From assembly GCF_003815535.1 (NCBI RefSeq), contig NZ_RPFZ01000001.1, positions 2,170,001-2,234,000 of the forward strand: DNA of 64,000 nucleotides, given 5' to 3'. The first letter of the stretch is position 1. Every line of letters starts with the position of its first letter. Both the position numbers and the translations under genes were made by a program. Of the stretch, positions 10,934 through 19,779 are shown in pieces. Source of the DNA: Aurantiacibacter spongiae. Lineage in GTDB: Bacteria; Pseudomonadota; Alphaproteobacteria; Sphingomonadales; Sphingomonadaceae. The notes under the pieces were generated by a model. That model did no database searches. It worked only from the letters and a program-made list of their open reading frames with translations, and had not been told where the DNA came from.

Positions 10934-10973
10934 CGGGGAAAGGGGAGCGGTTGCCCGTCCGCCCCTTTCCCCG
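10934..10973 (-). other. Strong hairpin between cpaE and tadB
   Basis: Perfect arms GGGGAAAGGGG (10935-10945) and CCCCTTTCCCC (10962-10972) are extended inward by CGG/CCG across a two-base bulge. In the direction of Tad transcription (minus strand) no U-tract follows, so it is not a standard terminator; it may stabilise or process the mRNA between cpaE and tadB. It occupies the place where cpaF is normally found. Confidence 0.7.
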
Positions 10974-10982
10974 CGGCATCGG

Positions 10983-12275
10983 TCATTCGGCCGGTTCGGC
11001 CGCGGCCTTGTCCTTCTTCGCCGCTCCGAGGAACGACTTCAGATCGAACTTGCCCAGCATCGAGCCCTGCTTGCCCGCCTCGTCCAGCGAGGCGCCGTCG
11101 TCCTCGGCCACGCCGACGATGGTCTTGGCGATATCCCGCAAGGGGGCGACGGTCTTCGAACCCTTGTTGGCCTCGATGAAGGTCTGGCCCAGCTTGGCGG
11201 CGTTGGCCGCGGCCTTCTGGTCGAAGGGCACCTGGAAGTTGATCTTGCGCTCGATCGAGGCCTCGAAATCGGCCTTGCTGATCTCCGCCGCGCCGGTCTG
11301 CATGCGGTTGCAGACGATCATCGGATGGGCGCCGGGCGCGTTGGCCTTCAGCCACGACAGGATGCGGATCGTATCGCGCGCGCTGGCGAGGGTGAGCTCG
11401 GTGACGAGCGTCACCACGTTCACCTCGTTCAGCAGGTGCGGGAAGTTGATCAGCATGTTGCGCGGCAGGTCGATCACCGTCATGTCGAACGCCTGGCGAA
11501 ACTCCTCCTCCAGCTGCACGAAGGCGGTGCCGTCGGTCATCAGCGGGGAATTGATCGGCGCCTCGGCCGACAGGATCGCGAGGTTGTCGTTCGCCCGGAT
11601 CATGGCCCGTTCAATGAACAGGCCGTCGATACGGCTGGGGTTCTCGATCGCGTCGGTCAGGCCGCGGCCCGGTTCCAGATCGAGCGCCAGCGCGCCGGTG
11701 CCGAAATGGACGTCGAGATCGAGCAGCGCGGTCGAGCGCTGATGCTCGGACGCGAACAGCCAGGCCAGCGAGGTGGCCAGCGTCGATGCGCCCACGCCGC
11801 CGCGCGTGCCGACGACGGCCGTGGCCACATGCTCGCGGTCGCCCTCGCCCTCGGCATTGCGGGGGCTGGCGAAGACCGCCTGCGCCTGCGTCAGGGCATC
11901 GCGCAACTGGCTCGCGGATAGCGGCTTGAGCAAGTAGTCGTGGATGCCGCTCGACAACAGATCGCGATAGAGCCGCACGTCGTTGACCTGGCCGACCGCG
12001 ATCACGACCGTGCCGGGTTCGCAGACCTCGGCCAGCGCGTTGATGTCGTTCAGCGGATCGCCGCTTTCCGACAGATCGACCATCAGGATGGCCGGGCTGG
12101 CGGAAATGGACAGCGACTGGATCGCGTTGCGAAGACCGCCCTTGTTGCACTTTTCAGGCTGCCAGCCCATCTCGATGACCACCGGACGCAGCACGTCGAG
12201 CGCGCTGTCGTCGCAGATGAAGGCCGAGAACGGCTCGCGATTGCCCATCGGGCCGGATTTCCACTGCGAAGACAT
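10983..12275 (-). CDS. cpaE: Tad pilus assembly protein CpaE/TadZ
   Basis: 430-residue protein with an N-terminal receiver-like domain (about 15-135; DYLLKPL near 113-119) and a ParA/MinD-type ATPase domain. The Walker-like loop GTRGGVGAST at 156-165 has Arg where ParA proteins carry the signature Lys. CpaE/TadZ places the pilus machine at the cell pole. The start ATG overlaps the cpaD stop by one base (TAATG), implying coupled translation. The Ala/Lys/Glu-rich C-terminal tail looks disordered. Confidence 0.93.
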   Translation of the reverse strand: MSSQWKSGPMGNREPFSAFICDDSALDVLRPVVIEMGWQPEKCNKGGLRNAIQSLSISASPAILMVDLSESGDPLNDINALAEVCEPGTVVIAVGQVNDVRLYRDLLSSGIHDYLLKPLSASQLRDALTQAQAVFASPRNAEGEGDREHVATAVVGTRGGVGASTLATSLAWLFASEHQRSTALLDLDVHFGTGALALDLEPGRGLTDAIENPSRIDGLFIERAMIRANDNLAILSAEAPINSPLMTDGTAFVQLEEEFRQAFDMTVIDLPRNMLINFPHLLNEVNVVTLVTELTLASARDTIRILSWLKANAPGAHPMIVCNRMQTGAAEISKADFEASIERKINFQVPFDQKAAANAAKLGQTFIEANKGSKTVAPLRDIAKTIVGVAEDDGASLDEAGKQGSMLGKFDLKSFLGAAKKDKAAAEPAE

Positions 12276-12931
12276 TAGCTTCCTCCTCCCTGGCTGGAGA
12301 CTTCGGGCAGGCTGCCTGCGCCGGTCGGTTCCTGGTTGCGATAGGTGACGATCGCCCGGTTCGAGGTCATCACGACCGTTTCACCGGTGCCGTGCGCGCC
12401 TTCGAGAAGATGCTCGGGATCGGCCACCATCGCGGCGAGGTTGCCGTTGACCGAGCAACCGAAGCCGTCGGACGTGGCGTTGCCGACCTGGAAGCCGTAT
12501 TCGTCGGACCAGTTCGGGCAGCCCGGCACGTAGGCGACGGTACGGGTGACGACGATGCGGGCGCTGCCCGGATCGACATAGCCCTGCGTCACCGGCGCTC
12601 CGTCGGACAGCAGCAGGCCGTAGCGGCTGGCGGCGGCGGCCACGTCCTCGCGAACGGCGGCGCTGGCGGCGGGATCGTCGATGGCGATGCGGTCGCCATA
12701 TTGCAGGTCGAGCATGTCGAACCAGTCGACCAGACGCTGCTGCTCGGGCACGGAGAGCCCGGACGGACCGGTCGCGACGTCGAGCGCGTAGTTGGCGCGT
12801 TCGACGACCGGCTGGTTGACGCTGTTGAGCGAGTAGTTCGCTTCCTGCGGACCGGAGCTGCAGGCGGCGAGACCCAGACCCAGCGCGAGGGCGAGTGCCG
12901 AGGCGGATGCACGTTTGATGCTGTTGGTCAT
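12275..12931 (-). CDS. cpaD: Tad pilus biogenesis lipoprotein CpaD
   Basis: 218-residue outer-membrane lipoprotein with a signal peptide ending in a lipobox (LAAC) at about residues 20-24. CpaD-type proteins help the CpaC secretin assemble or stay in place. The domain carries the pair of conserved cysteines around CPNW and FGCSVNGNLAAMV, the hallmark end of CpaD. The start is taken at the ATG at 12931, six bases after the cpaC stop; a GTG at 12940 is the alternative. Confidence 0.92.
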   Translation of the reverse strand: MTNSIKRASASALALALGLGLAACSSGPQEANYSLNSVNQPVVERANYALDVATGPSGLSVPEQQRLVDWFDMLDLQYGDRIAIDDPAASAAVREDVAAAASRYGLLLSDGAPVTQGYVDPGSARIVVTRTVAYVPGCPNWSDEYGFQVGNATSDGFGCSVNGNLAAMVADPEHLLEGAHGTGETVVMTSNRAIVTYRNQEPTGAGSLPEVSSQGGGS

Positions 12932-12936
12932 GGCAA

Positions 12937-14448
12937 TCACTCTCCGTTGGCGAAGCTGAAGCCCGGCGTTGCGGCCTGGGCGGTCTGGGCGGGTGCCGCT
13001 TCGGGCTGCACGGCGTCCTGCTGGTTCGCGCTGATGGCGGGGACCGCGGGTTCCTGACCCGCGGCCGGCGCGGCGGCGCGCGGCATCGGGCGGTTTCCGC
13101 CGGACGTCCCGGCCGTTTCCCGGCCGAGCAGGAACTGCTCGGCGGCGTTGGGCACCGCGAAACCGTCGGTCGGCAGGCGGATGTCGCGATCATTGACCGG
13201 CTGCACCAGATACGGCGTCACCACGATGACCAGCTCCGTCTCGCCGCGCCGGAATTCGGTGCTGCGGAACAGGTTGCCCAGGATCGGGATGTCACCCACG
13301 CCCGGTGCCTGATCGATGGTGTTCTGCGCGTTGTTGGAAAGCAGGCCGGCGATCATGAAGCTCTCGCCCGAACCCAGTTCCACCGTCGTTTCCGCGCGGC
13401 GGATGGTGAGGGCGGGGATCTGGAAGCCGTTGAGCGTCACCGCCCCCTGGCTCGAGAGTTCGGACACTTCGGGCCGTACGCGGATGGAAATCCGCCCGTT
13501 GGCCAGCACGGTCGGCGAATAGGCGAGGCTGACGCCGTAGTTCTTGTATTCGACCGTGGTGGTGCCGAGGCCCTGGCTGAGCGGGATCGGAAACTCGCCG
13601 CCGGCGAGGAATTCCGCCGTCTCGCCCGACAGCGCGGTCAGGTTCGGCTGCGACAGCGTGGTCACGAGACCGCGCCGTTCGCCCGCGTCGAGGGCGGCAG
13701 CAAGGTCGAGGCCCAGCAGCTCGCCGAAACCGGCGATGGTCGTGCCCGGCGAAATGCCCGTGAATTCGGCGGTGCCGTCATTGTTGATCGTGACACCGTT
13801 GGCCCGGCCCTGCTGGATGCCGAACTGGAAGCCCCCGGTCGTGTCCACGGTCGTCAGGTTGACGCCCAGGTTGCGCACCAGCGAGCGGCTGACCTCGGCG
13901 AAGCGGACGCGCAGATTGACCTGCAACGGCGTCGCCATGCGCAGCCGGGCGATGACGTTGGTGGCATCGCCCACAAAGGCGGACACCAGCCGTTCGGCCT
14001 CCGCCGCGTCTTCCGGCGCCGCGACGGTGCCGGTCAGAAGGACGGTGTTGCTGCCCATCGTGGCGACGGAGATGTTCGCTTCAGGCATGGCCAGAGCGAG
14101 CATTTGGTCGATCGAATCGATGTTAGATCCGACCCGCACATTGGCCGACCAGACGATGTCGCCGGCTGCGTTGCTGGCGTAGATCGTGGTCTCTCCGCCT
14201 GACAGTCCGAAGACGTAGAGCTGGCGTTGCGACTTCACCTGGACGTCGGCCACGCTTTCGTTCGAGACGAAGATATCGGCCATCGTCTGCGGCACCGTCA
14301 CCAGTTCGCCGCGGCCGATGGACAGGACGATGTCCTGCGCCGGAGCGACGGTCTGCGCCTGGGCCGTGGCCGGCATGGCGGGCACGAGTGCCAGGGGTGC
14401 GATGGCGCACGCGGCGCTCAGCACGGTCTTAAGTAGGCGATTGGTCAT
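12937..14448 (-). CDS. cpaC: Tad pilus secretin CpaC (RcpA)
   Basis: 503-residue outer-membrane secretin that forms the pilus exit channel. After a signal peptide (about 1-32, ending ATAQAQ) come the N-terminal pilus-formation domain, a BON-like segment (SVATMGSNTVLLTGTV) and the secretin C-domain with the conserved VEYKNYGVSL and GVGDIPILGNLFRS motifs. I chose the ATG at 14448 because it starts the signal peptide. In-frame starts at 14511 (ATG) and 14520 (GTG, overlapping the cpaB stop) would put about 20 polar residues in front of it. Confidence 0.92.
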   Translation of the reverse strand: MTNRLLKTVLSAACAIAPLALVPAMPATAQAQTVAPAQDIVLSIGRGELVTVPQTMADIFVSNESVADVQVKSQRQLYVFGLSGGETTIYASNAAGDIVWSANVRVGSNIDSIDQMLALAMPEANISVATMGSNTVLLTGTVAAPEDAAEAERLVSAFVGDATNVIARLRMATPLQVNLRVRFAEVSRSLVRNLGVNLTTVDTTGGFQFGIQQGRANGVTINNDGTAEFTGISPGTTIAGFGELLGLDLAAALDAGERRGLVTTLSQPNLTALSGETAEFLAGGEFPIPLSQGLGTTTVEYKNYGVSLAYSPTVLANGRISIRVRPEVSELSSQGAVTLNGFQIPALTIRRAETTVELGSGESFMIAGLLSNNAQNTIDQAPGVGDIPILGNLFRSTEFRRGETELVIVVTPYLVQPVNDRDIRLPTDGFAVPNAAEQFLLGRETAGTSGGNRPMPRAAAPAAGQEPAVPAISANQQDAVQPEAAPAQTAQAATPGFSFANGE

Positions 14449-14516
14449 CGTCCTGCCTTTCGGATGTCCAGTTTCGGGCTGGCTCGGGGTCGTAACGTTG
14501 TTCGTGGTCATGGCGC

Positions 14517-15584
14517 TCACCGGCCCCGGTCGAGCAGCGCACCCGCGCCGCGGCCGACCGATTCGACGGTGGTGTTCTTGCCGCGGCTGACGCGGACGGT
14601 CGGACCGCTGGGCAGGGCCGGAGCGGAGGCGCCGGGCGAGTTCTGCACGATCACCTGCTGTTCCGGCGCACCCGAGGGGGCGGGATCGTTGCTGCGGCCG
14701 GTGTTCTGCGGCGGCATGGTGCGACGCTGGAAGCGCGACACGTCCCCGCCGGTCTGGAAGGTGGTGGCCCCTTCGCCCGGACGGGCGACGGCGGCGCGCA
14801 GCAGCGCTTCTTCCTGTTCGGTCGTGGCGTTGTCCGGCAGTTCGATCTCGCCCGCGGCGATGGCGCGTTCGAGTTCGGCCTGGTTGTCGGCGATGGAGCG
14901 CAGCGACAGCGACAGCGTGCCGATGGTCTGCGCGACGGCGATCTTCTCGCCGATCCGGGGCGTCACTTCGAGCGTCACCGTACGGAACGCGCGGACCACG
15001 GTGCGGCCGTCCTCGGTCGTGGTGGATTCGGTCGACTGGTCGGTGGCGAGCACCCGCAGGTTGGTGAGGATCGTTTCGGAAGCACGCAGCTCCTGACCCT
15101 CGCTGCCGCTGACCGTCTGGGTCAGCACCAGGTCGACGCGGTCGCCCGGGAAGACGAAGCCGGCAACGCCGGTGCGGGCGGATACGGGGACCGTGACGGC
15201 GCGCATGCCCGGGCCGAGCGCCGCGGCGAGGAAGCCGCGATCGCCGGGCGCGACGAGCGAGCCTTGCGTGACCGGTTCACCGGCGGTGATGTTGTGACGC
15301 ACCACGGTGCCCAGCAGCTGCTCCATGTCGGCCTCGCCGTCGATGAAGTAAGCGTCCTGCACCAGTTCCTGCGGCCACAGCTGATAGGCGACCGCATCTG
15401 CCGTGATGATCGTGCCGACCGGCAGGCTGCGCTTGGCGACGAGCACCTTGGGCCCCTGCGGTTCGACCTGGGCGGCTTCGGCTTCGGGAGCCGCCGCGCC
15501 TGCGAACATGCTTCTGGCGGCAAGCGCCGTGCCGACCGCGATGATCAGCGCTCCCAAAAGCAGAAAAAGCTTCTTCTTGTCCAT
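14517..15584 (-). CDS. cpaB: Tad pilus assembly protein CpaB (RcpC)
   Basis: 355-residue periplasmic pilus protein with an N-terminal membrane anchor (FLLLGALIIAVGTALAA), a SAF domain from about residue 45 (VLVAKRSLPVGTIITADAV) and an RcpC/CpaB domain (GFVFPGDRVDLVLTQ). The C-terminal 70 residues are Pro/Ser/Gly-rich and likely disordered. It is followed directly by cpaC and lies 97 bases downstream of cpaA. Confidence 0.93.
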   Translation of the reverse strand: MDKKKLFLLLGALIIAVGTALAARSMFAGAAAPEAEAAQVEPQGPKVLVAKRSLPVGTIITADAVAYQLWPQELVQDAYFIDGEADMEQLLGTVVRHNITAGEPVTQGSLVAPGDRGFLAAALGPGMRAVTVPVSARTGVAGFVFPGDRVDLVLTQTVSGSEGQELRASETILTNLRVLATDQSTESTTTEDGRTVVRAFRTVTLEVTPRIGEKIAVAQTIGTLSLSLRSIADNQAELERAIAAGEIELPDNATTEQEEALLRAAVARPGEGATTFQTGGDVSRFQRRTMPPQNTGRSNDPAPSGAPEQQVIVQNSPGASAPALPSGPTVRVSRGKNTTVESVGRGAGALLDRGR

Positions 15585-15681
15585 GGTGCGTCAAGCCCCC
15601 TCAATGGTCCTTGCGATAAGGTTCGTGCCGGATACGGCGGGAATGGTTAAAATCGGGTTCACTGCGACCAGTCTCGCCGGT

Positions 15682-16173
15682 TCAGTGCGTCGTCCCGGCC
15701 ATGGCCGAGGCCGGCATGTAGAAGCTGGCGATCACCCACAGGCCGGCCATCGCGATGGCGACGCCGTAGGGGATGGCGATCCTGTCCTTCTGCCGGCGCA
15801 TGATGTGCCAGGCACCGAAACCCAGTGTCAGCAGGCCGCCGAGCAGCGCCATCATGATGACGAGCTTCAGGAACAGCGACGGTTCGATCCACAGCGCGAG
15901 CGCCGTGAGCAGCTTCACGTCTCCGCCGCCCATGGCGCGCAGGGCGAAAAGCACGGAAAGGACGGCGAAGGTGCCGAGCGCCAGACCGAACTGGATGGCG
16001 ATGTCGGGCCAAAGTTCCATGCCGCTGGCGATCCAGAAGACAGGCGCGCCCGCTGCGATGGCGAGGTTCAGCCAGTTGGCGATACGGCGGCTCTTGAGAT
16101 CGGTGAACGCTGCCACCAGCAGTGCGATTGCCAATGCGGCAAGCAGACCGTACTTGATCGGATCGTCTAGCAT
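15682..16173 (-). CDS. cpaA: Prepilin peptidase CpaA (A24 family)
   Basis: 163-residue membrane aspartic protease that removes the leader of Flp-type prepilins. Both catalytic Asp motifs are visible: one in AFTDLKSRRI after the first membrane helix and one in MGGGDVK. About five to six membrane segments are seen; the length fits the short, non-methylating CpaA/TadV type. The start is the ATG at 16173; an in-frame ATG at 16215 would add 14 residues. It begins the Tad operon, but no Flp pilin gene is seen beside it. Confidence 0.92.
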   Translation of the reverse strand: MLDDPIKYGLLAALAIALLVAAFTDLKSRRIANWLNLAIAAGAPVFWIASGMELWPDIAIQFGLALGTFAVLSVLFALRAMGGGDVKLLTALALWIEPSLFLKLVIMMALLGGLLTLGFGAWHIMRRQKDRIAIPYGVAIAMAGLWVIASFYMPASAMAGTTH

Positions 16174-16329
16174 GAAGCCCCCGGTAAATCCCTCGAAGCG
16201 TGTGCTAGCGCGCATGACTTACCAAAAAGTAACCACAGGCAGGAGGCCGGTATTCATCACGCTCTTCCAGGGGAAACCGTCCCCCCGACCTTCGACCGGC
16301 GCGCGATCCCGGGCGGGGCGCGGGAAAGC

Positions 16330-17250
16330 ATGTGGGCGGCGGGCGACGGGCACCTGATCCGCCGGATCGACTGGACCCCGCCCACGGACGATACGCATGC
16401 TCGCGGAAGCATCCTGTTCATGTCCGGGCGCGGCGATGCGTATGAGAAGTATCTCGAAAGCTTCGAGCACTGGCGGCAGCGCGGCTGGCGGGTCAGCGCG
16501 GCGGACTGGCGTGGGCAGGGCGGATCGGGCCGGCTGGGCGCGGACGACAGCACCGGCCATATCGACGACTTCGCGCTCTGGATCGCCGACCTCGCGCTGT
16601 TATGGGCGGACTGGGCCGACAGCCGCGAAGGGCCGCTGGTGCTGATGGGGCATTCGATGGGCGGGCATCTGGTCCTGCGCGCGGTGATCGAACAGGTGCT
16701 CGATCCCAGGCCCGATGCGCTGGTGCTGTCCGCGCCCATGCTCGATGTCTTTCCCGAACACCTGCCGACCTTTGCCAAGCGGGCGATGGCGCGGATCATG
16801 ACGAGCGTGGGCGATCCGCGCCGTCCGGCCTGGGGCAGCAAGGAGAAGCCGATCACGCTGGTCAGTGCGCGGCGCCGGTTCCTGACCCACGACCACGATC
16901 GCTATGCCGACGAGGAATGGTGGCGCGAAACGCGGCCCGAACTGAAGCTCGGCGCTGGCAGCTGGGGCTGGGTTCGCGGTGCGGCCGATTCGATCGCGCG
17001 CATCCATCGGCGCGGTGCGCTCGAAAGCGTCGCGGTGCCTACGCTCATCGTGGCGACCGATGCCGACAAGCTTGTCAGCCCCGCTGCGACGCGCGCCGCC
17101 TTCGCCCGCATCCCCGATGCCGAAGGCGTGTTCTTCGGCAAGGAGGCGCGGCACGAAATCCTGCGCGAGGTGGACCCCGTGCGCGACCGCGCGCTCGCCG
17201 CCATCGACGATTTCCTCGCGCGCAAGCTGGACGCCGCGCCGCCTTCATGA
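16330..17250 (+). CDS. Alpha/beta hydrolase, lysophospholipase or monoacylglycerol lipase-like
   Basis: 306 residues from the first ATG. The Hydrolase_4 fold is evident: GHSMGGH is the nucleophile elbow, with an Asp in VATDADKLVS and a His in EARHEILRE completing the triad. The substrate is probably a lysophospholipid or monoglyceride. The frame stays open upstream and reads coherent residues (FDRRAIPGGARES) before this ATG. A perfect AGGAGG at 16241-16246 precedes an in-frame ATT at 16252, which may be the true start (332 residues). The next gene overlaps by ATGA. Confidence 0.85.
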   Translation: MWAAGDGHLIRRIDWTPPTDDTHARGSILFMSGRGDAYEKYLESFEHWRQRGWRVSAADWRGQGGSGRLGADDSTGHIDDFALWIADLALLWADWADSREGPLVLMGHSMGGHLVLRAVIEQVLDPRPDALVLSAPMLDVFPEHLPTFAKRAMARIMTSVGDPRRPAWGSKEKPITLVSARRRFLTHDHDRYADEEWWRETRPELKLGAGSWGWVRGAADSIARIHRRGALESVAVPTLIVATDADKLVSPAATRAAFARIPDAEGVFFGKEARHEILREVDPVRDRALAAIDDFLARKLDAAPPS

Positions 17251-18356
17251 CCGAACGCTTCGATATCGCCGTGATCGGGGCCGGAATGGCGGGGGCGAGC
17301 ATCGCCGCGGAATGCGCCCCCCATGCCCGCGTGCTGCTGGCGGAGGCGGAAGATCATCCGGGCTACCATACGACCGGGCGCTCGGCCGCGTTCTACGAGG
17401 AATGTTACGGCGGCCCCGAACTGGTGCCGCTGACCCTCGCCTCGGGCGGCTATCTGCGCGAGGGTGGATATCTTTCCCGGCGCGGCGCGCTCTACGTCGC
17501 GCGGCGCGGGCAGGAAGCGGAGACAACCGCCTTTCTTGATCGGTTCGCCGATGCCGGGGTGACGATCGAACGGCTCGGCCGCGATCGGCTGGCGTCGATC
17601 GTTCCGGGCCTGCGCGCCGGTTGGGACCACGCGCTGTTCCAGCCGAACTGCGCCGATATCGACGTCGCCGCGCTGCATCAGCACTATCTTGCGAAAGCCC
17701 GCGCTGCAGGCGTCGACCTGCGCGTGCGGCACCGCCTGCTGAGCGCGGAGAGGACAGGAGGGGCGTGGCGGCTCGATTTCGGCCAGGCCGGGACGCTGAG
17801 CGCCGCGACGCTGGTCGATGCCGCCGGCGCGTGGGCCGATCCGGTGGCGACAATGTGCGGGGCGACGCCGCTCGGCATCGAGCCGCTGCGGCGCACGGTC
17901 GCGCAGGTGCGGACCGACCCCGGGCCGCCCGCCGACATGCCGCTCGTCCTCGATCTGACGGGCGGGTTCTATTTCAAGCCCGAAAGCGGGCGGTTGTGGC
18001 TCAGCCCGCATGACGAAATCCCCTCCGGCCCGTGCGACGCCGCGCCCGAGGAGATCGACGTCGCACTCGCGCTCGACCGACTGGGCGAGGTGGTCGACTG
18101 GCACATCGAGGCGGTCGAGCGGAAATGGGCCGGACTGCGGAGCTTCTCGCCCGACCGCCTGCCCGTCTATGGCTACGATCCGCGGGTCGAGGGCTTCTTC
18201 TGGTTCGCCGGGCAGGGCGGTTACGGTATTCAGACCGCACCGGCCGCGGCAAGGCTCGGCGCGCAATTGCTGCTGGGCCGGGAACGCGATGCGATGACCG
18301 GCGAACTCGACGCCGCGCTTTACGCTCCGGAGCGGTTCGCCGATCGCCCCGGCTAG
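17247..18356 (+). CDS. FAD-dependent amine/D-amino-acid oxidoreductase (DAO family)
   Basis: 369-residue glycine-oxidase/DAO family flavoprotein. [12 protein letters not shown] near residues 11-22 is the FAD-binding loop, [12 protein letters not shown] follows, and the C terminus has the [22 protein letters not shown] block that resembles D-arginine dehydrogenases. The substrate is probably a D- or secondary amino acid, not provable here. The start overlaps the stop of the lipase gene (ATGA), so both are likely translated together. Its stop codon interlocks with the convergent rnhA stop (CTAG). Confidence 0.85.
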   Translation: MTERFDIAVIGAGMAGASIAAECAPHARVLLAEAEDHPGYHTTGRSAAFYEECYGGPELVPLTLASGGYLREGGYLSRRGALYVARRGQEAETTAFLDRFADAGVTIERLGRDRLASIVPGLRAGWDHALFQPNCADIDVAALHQHYLAKARAAGVDLRVRHRLLSAERTGGAWRLDFGQAGTLSAATLVDAAGAWADPVATMCGATPLGIEPLRRTVAQVRTDPGPPADMPLVLDLTGGFYFKPESGRLWLSPHDEIPSGPCDAAPEEIDVALALDRLGEVVDWHIEAVERKWAGLRSFSPDRLPVYGYDPRVEGFFWFAGQGGYGIQTAPAAARLGAQLLLGRERDAMTGELDAALYAPERFADRPG

Positions 18357-18793
18357 GTTTCCCGGGGAGCGGTCGCCGCGTCGCTGGCGAGCCGGTCCAC
18401 CCGTTCGTTTTCCGCATGGCCGTCATGGCCCCGGACCCATTGCCAGTGAACCTTGTGCCGCCCCGCGGCTTCGATCAGATCGTGCCACAGATCGGCGTTG
18501 CGGACGGGCTTCTTGCTGGCGTTGACCCAGCCGCGCTTCTTCCACCCGGCAACCCATTTGGTCATGCCGTCGATGACGTATTTGCTATCGGTGACAAGCG
18601 TGACTTCGCACGGTTCGATCAACGCCGAGAGTCCGCGTATCACCGCGGTCATTTCCATGCGGTTGTTGGTCGTGTCGGGATCGTGACCCGACATCTCCTT
18701 CTCGTGCGCGCCCATTCTCAGCAGCACGCCCCAGCCGCCGGGCCCGGGATTGCCCTTGCACGCGCCATCGGTGAAAATCTCGACCTTCTTCAT
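18353..18793 (-). CDS. rnhA: Ribonuclease HI
   Basis: 146-residue RNase H1 that degrades the RNA strand of RNA-DNA hybrids. The active-site residues are seen in [16 protein letters not shown] (Asp), [13 protein letters not shown] (Glu), VTDSKYV (Asp) and ENERVDRLA (Asp). Full family length. The ATG overlaps the thrB stop, and the ispH-thrB-rnhA order recurs in alphaproteobacteria. Confidence 0.96.
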   Translation of the reverse strand: MKKVEIFTDGACKGNPGPGGWGVLLRMGAHEKEMSGHDPDTTNNRMEMTAVIRGLSALIEPCEVTLVTDSKYVIDGMTKWVAGWKKRGWVNASKKPVRNADLWHDLIEAAGRHKVHWQWVRGHDGHAENERVDRLASDAATAPRET

Positions 18794-19764
18794 GCAAAGG
18801 CCCTATCGCCCGCTTCGCGGTAGAATTCCAGACGCGCCATGAAATCCATCGGGTCCTTGCGCGTGACCATCGCGCCCGCTGGCGTATCGATCCAGTCGAA
18901 GGCCCGGCTGGAGACGAAGCGCAGCGCCGCCCCCTGCGCCAGCAGCGGCAGTGCGGCGCGCTCTGGCCCGAGCAGCGGCCGAACGCTTTCATAGCCGACG
19001 ATCAGCGCGTGCCCGATGTCGTGGCGGAAATCCTTTCCGCCCTCGCCGAAGCACCAGGCGGCGTGCGTGACTGCAAGATCGTACGCCATCGCATCGGTAC
19101 AGGCGAAGTAGAAATCGATGAGACCGGCGACCGCGCTTCCCAGCATCAGCACGTTGTCCGGGAAGAGATCGGAATGGATCACGGATTGCGGAAGGTCGGC
19201 CGGCCACCGTTCTGCGACCTCGCGGGCGAGCCGGATCGCGCGGGGCAGGGCCGGATCGATCGCGGCAAGGGCATCGGCTCCGCACTCTGCCAGCACGCGG
19301 GACGAGGTGGCGGGGCCGAGATCGTTTCGGCGCGTGCCGGAAAACCCCTGTGCGGCGAGATGCATTCGGGCCAGCACCGCGCCGAGATCGTGCGCCTGTT
19401 CTGCCGTCGGCGAATCGACGGACACGCCCGGCAGAAACTCGATCAGCGCCACCGCCTTCCCGTCCAGCAGGCGAAAGGACGCGCCCGTCCGGTCATGGAT
19501 CGTGCGCGGCACGGGCAGGCCTCGGGCGGAGAGGAAATCCAGCAGATCGAGAAAGAACGGCAGGTCGCCCCGATCGATGCGCCGTTCGTACATCGTGAGG
19601 ATGAAGCGCGTGTCTCCCGCCGCGCCCGCGCCGGTCGTCTCGATCAGCCAGTTCGAGTTGGACACGCCTTCGGCAATGCCCTTGGCCGAAACAAGCTGCC
19701 CGACGTCGTATTGCGCGACGAGGTCGCCCAGCGTGCCCGCCGAAAGCTGCGTGTAGACCGCCAC
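18790..19764 (-). CDS. thrB: Homoserine kinase (choline-kinase-like ThrB)
   Basis: 324-residue aminoglycoside/choline kinase-fold enzyme that phosphorylates homoserine in threonine synthesis. HSDLFPDNV is the Brenner-type catalytic loop and [16 protein letters not shown] the metal-binding segment. This non-GHMP ThrB type is common in alphaproteobacteria, where it sits between ispH and rnhA as here. It starts 15 bases after the ispH stop. Confidence 0.94.
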   Translation of the reverse strand: MAVYTQLSAGTLGDLVAQYDVGQLVSAKGIAEGVSNSNWLIETTGAGAAGDTRFILTMYERRIDRGDLPFFLDLLDFLSARGLPVPRTIHDRTGASFRLLDGKAVALIEFLPGVSVDSPTAEQAHDLGAVLARMHLAAQGFSGTRRNDLGPATSSRVLAECGADALAAIDPALPRAIRLAREVAERWPADLPQSVIHSDLFPDNVLMLGSAVAGLIDFYFACTDAMAYDLAVTHAAWCFGEGGKDFRHDIGHALIVGYESVRPLLGPERAALPLLAQGAALRFVSSRAFDWIDTPAGAMVTRKDPMDFMARLEFYREAGDRAFA

Positions 19765-19779
19765 GCCCCCGGGCGAACC

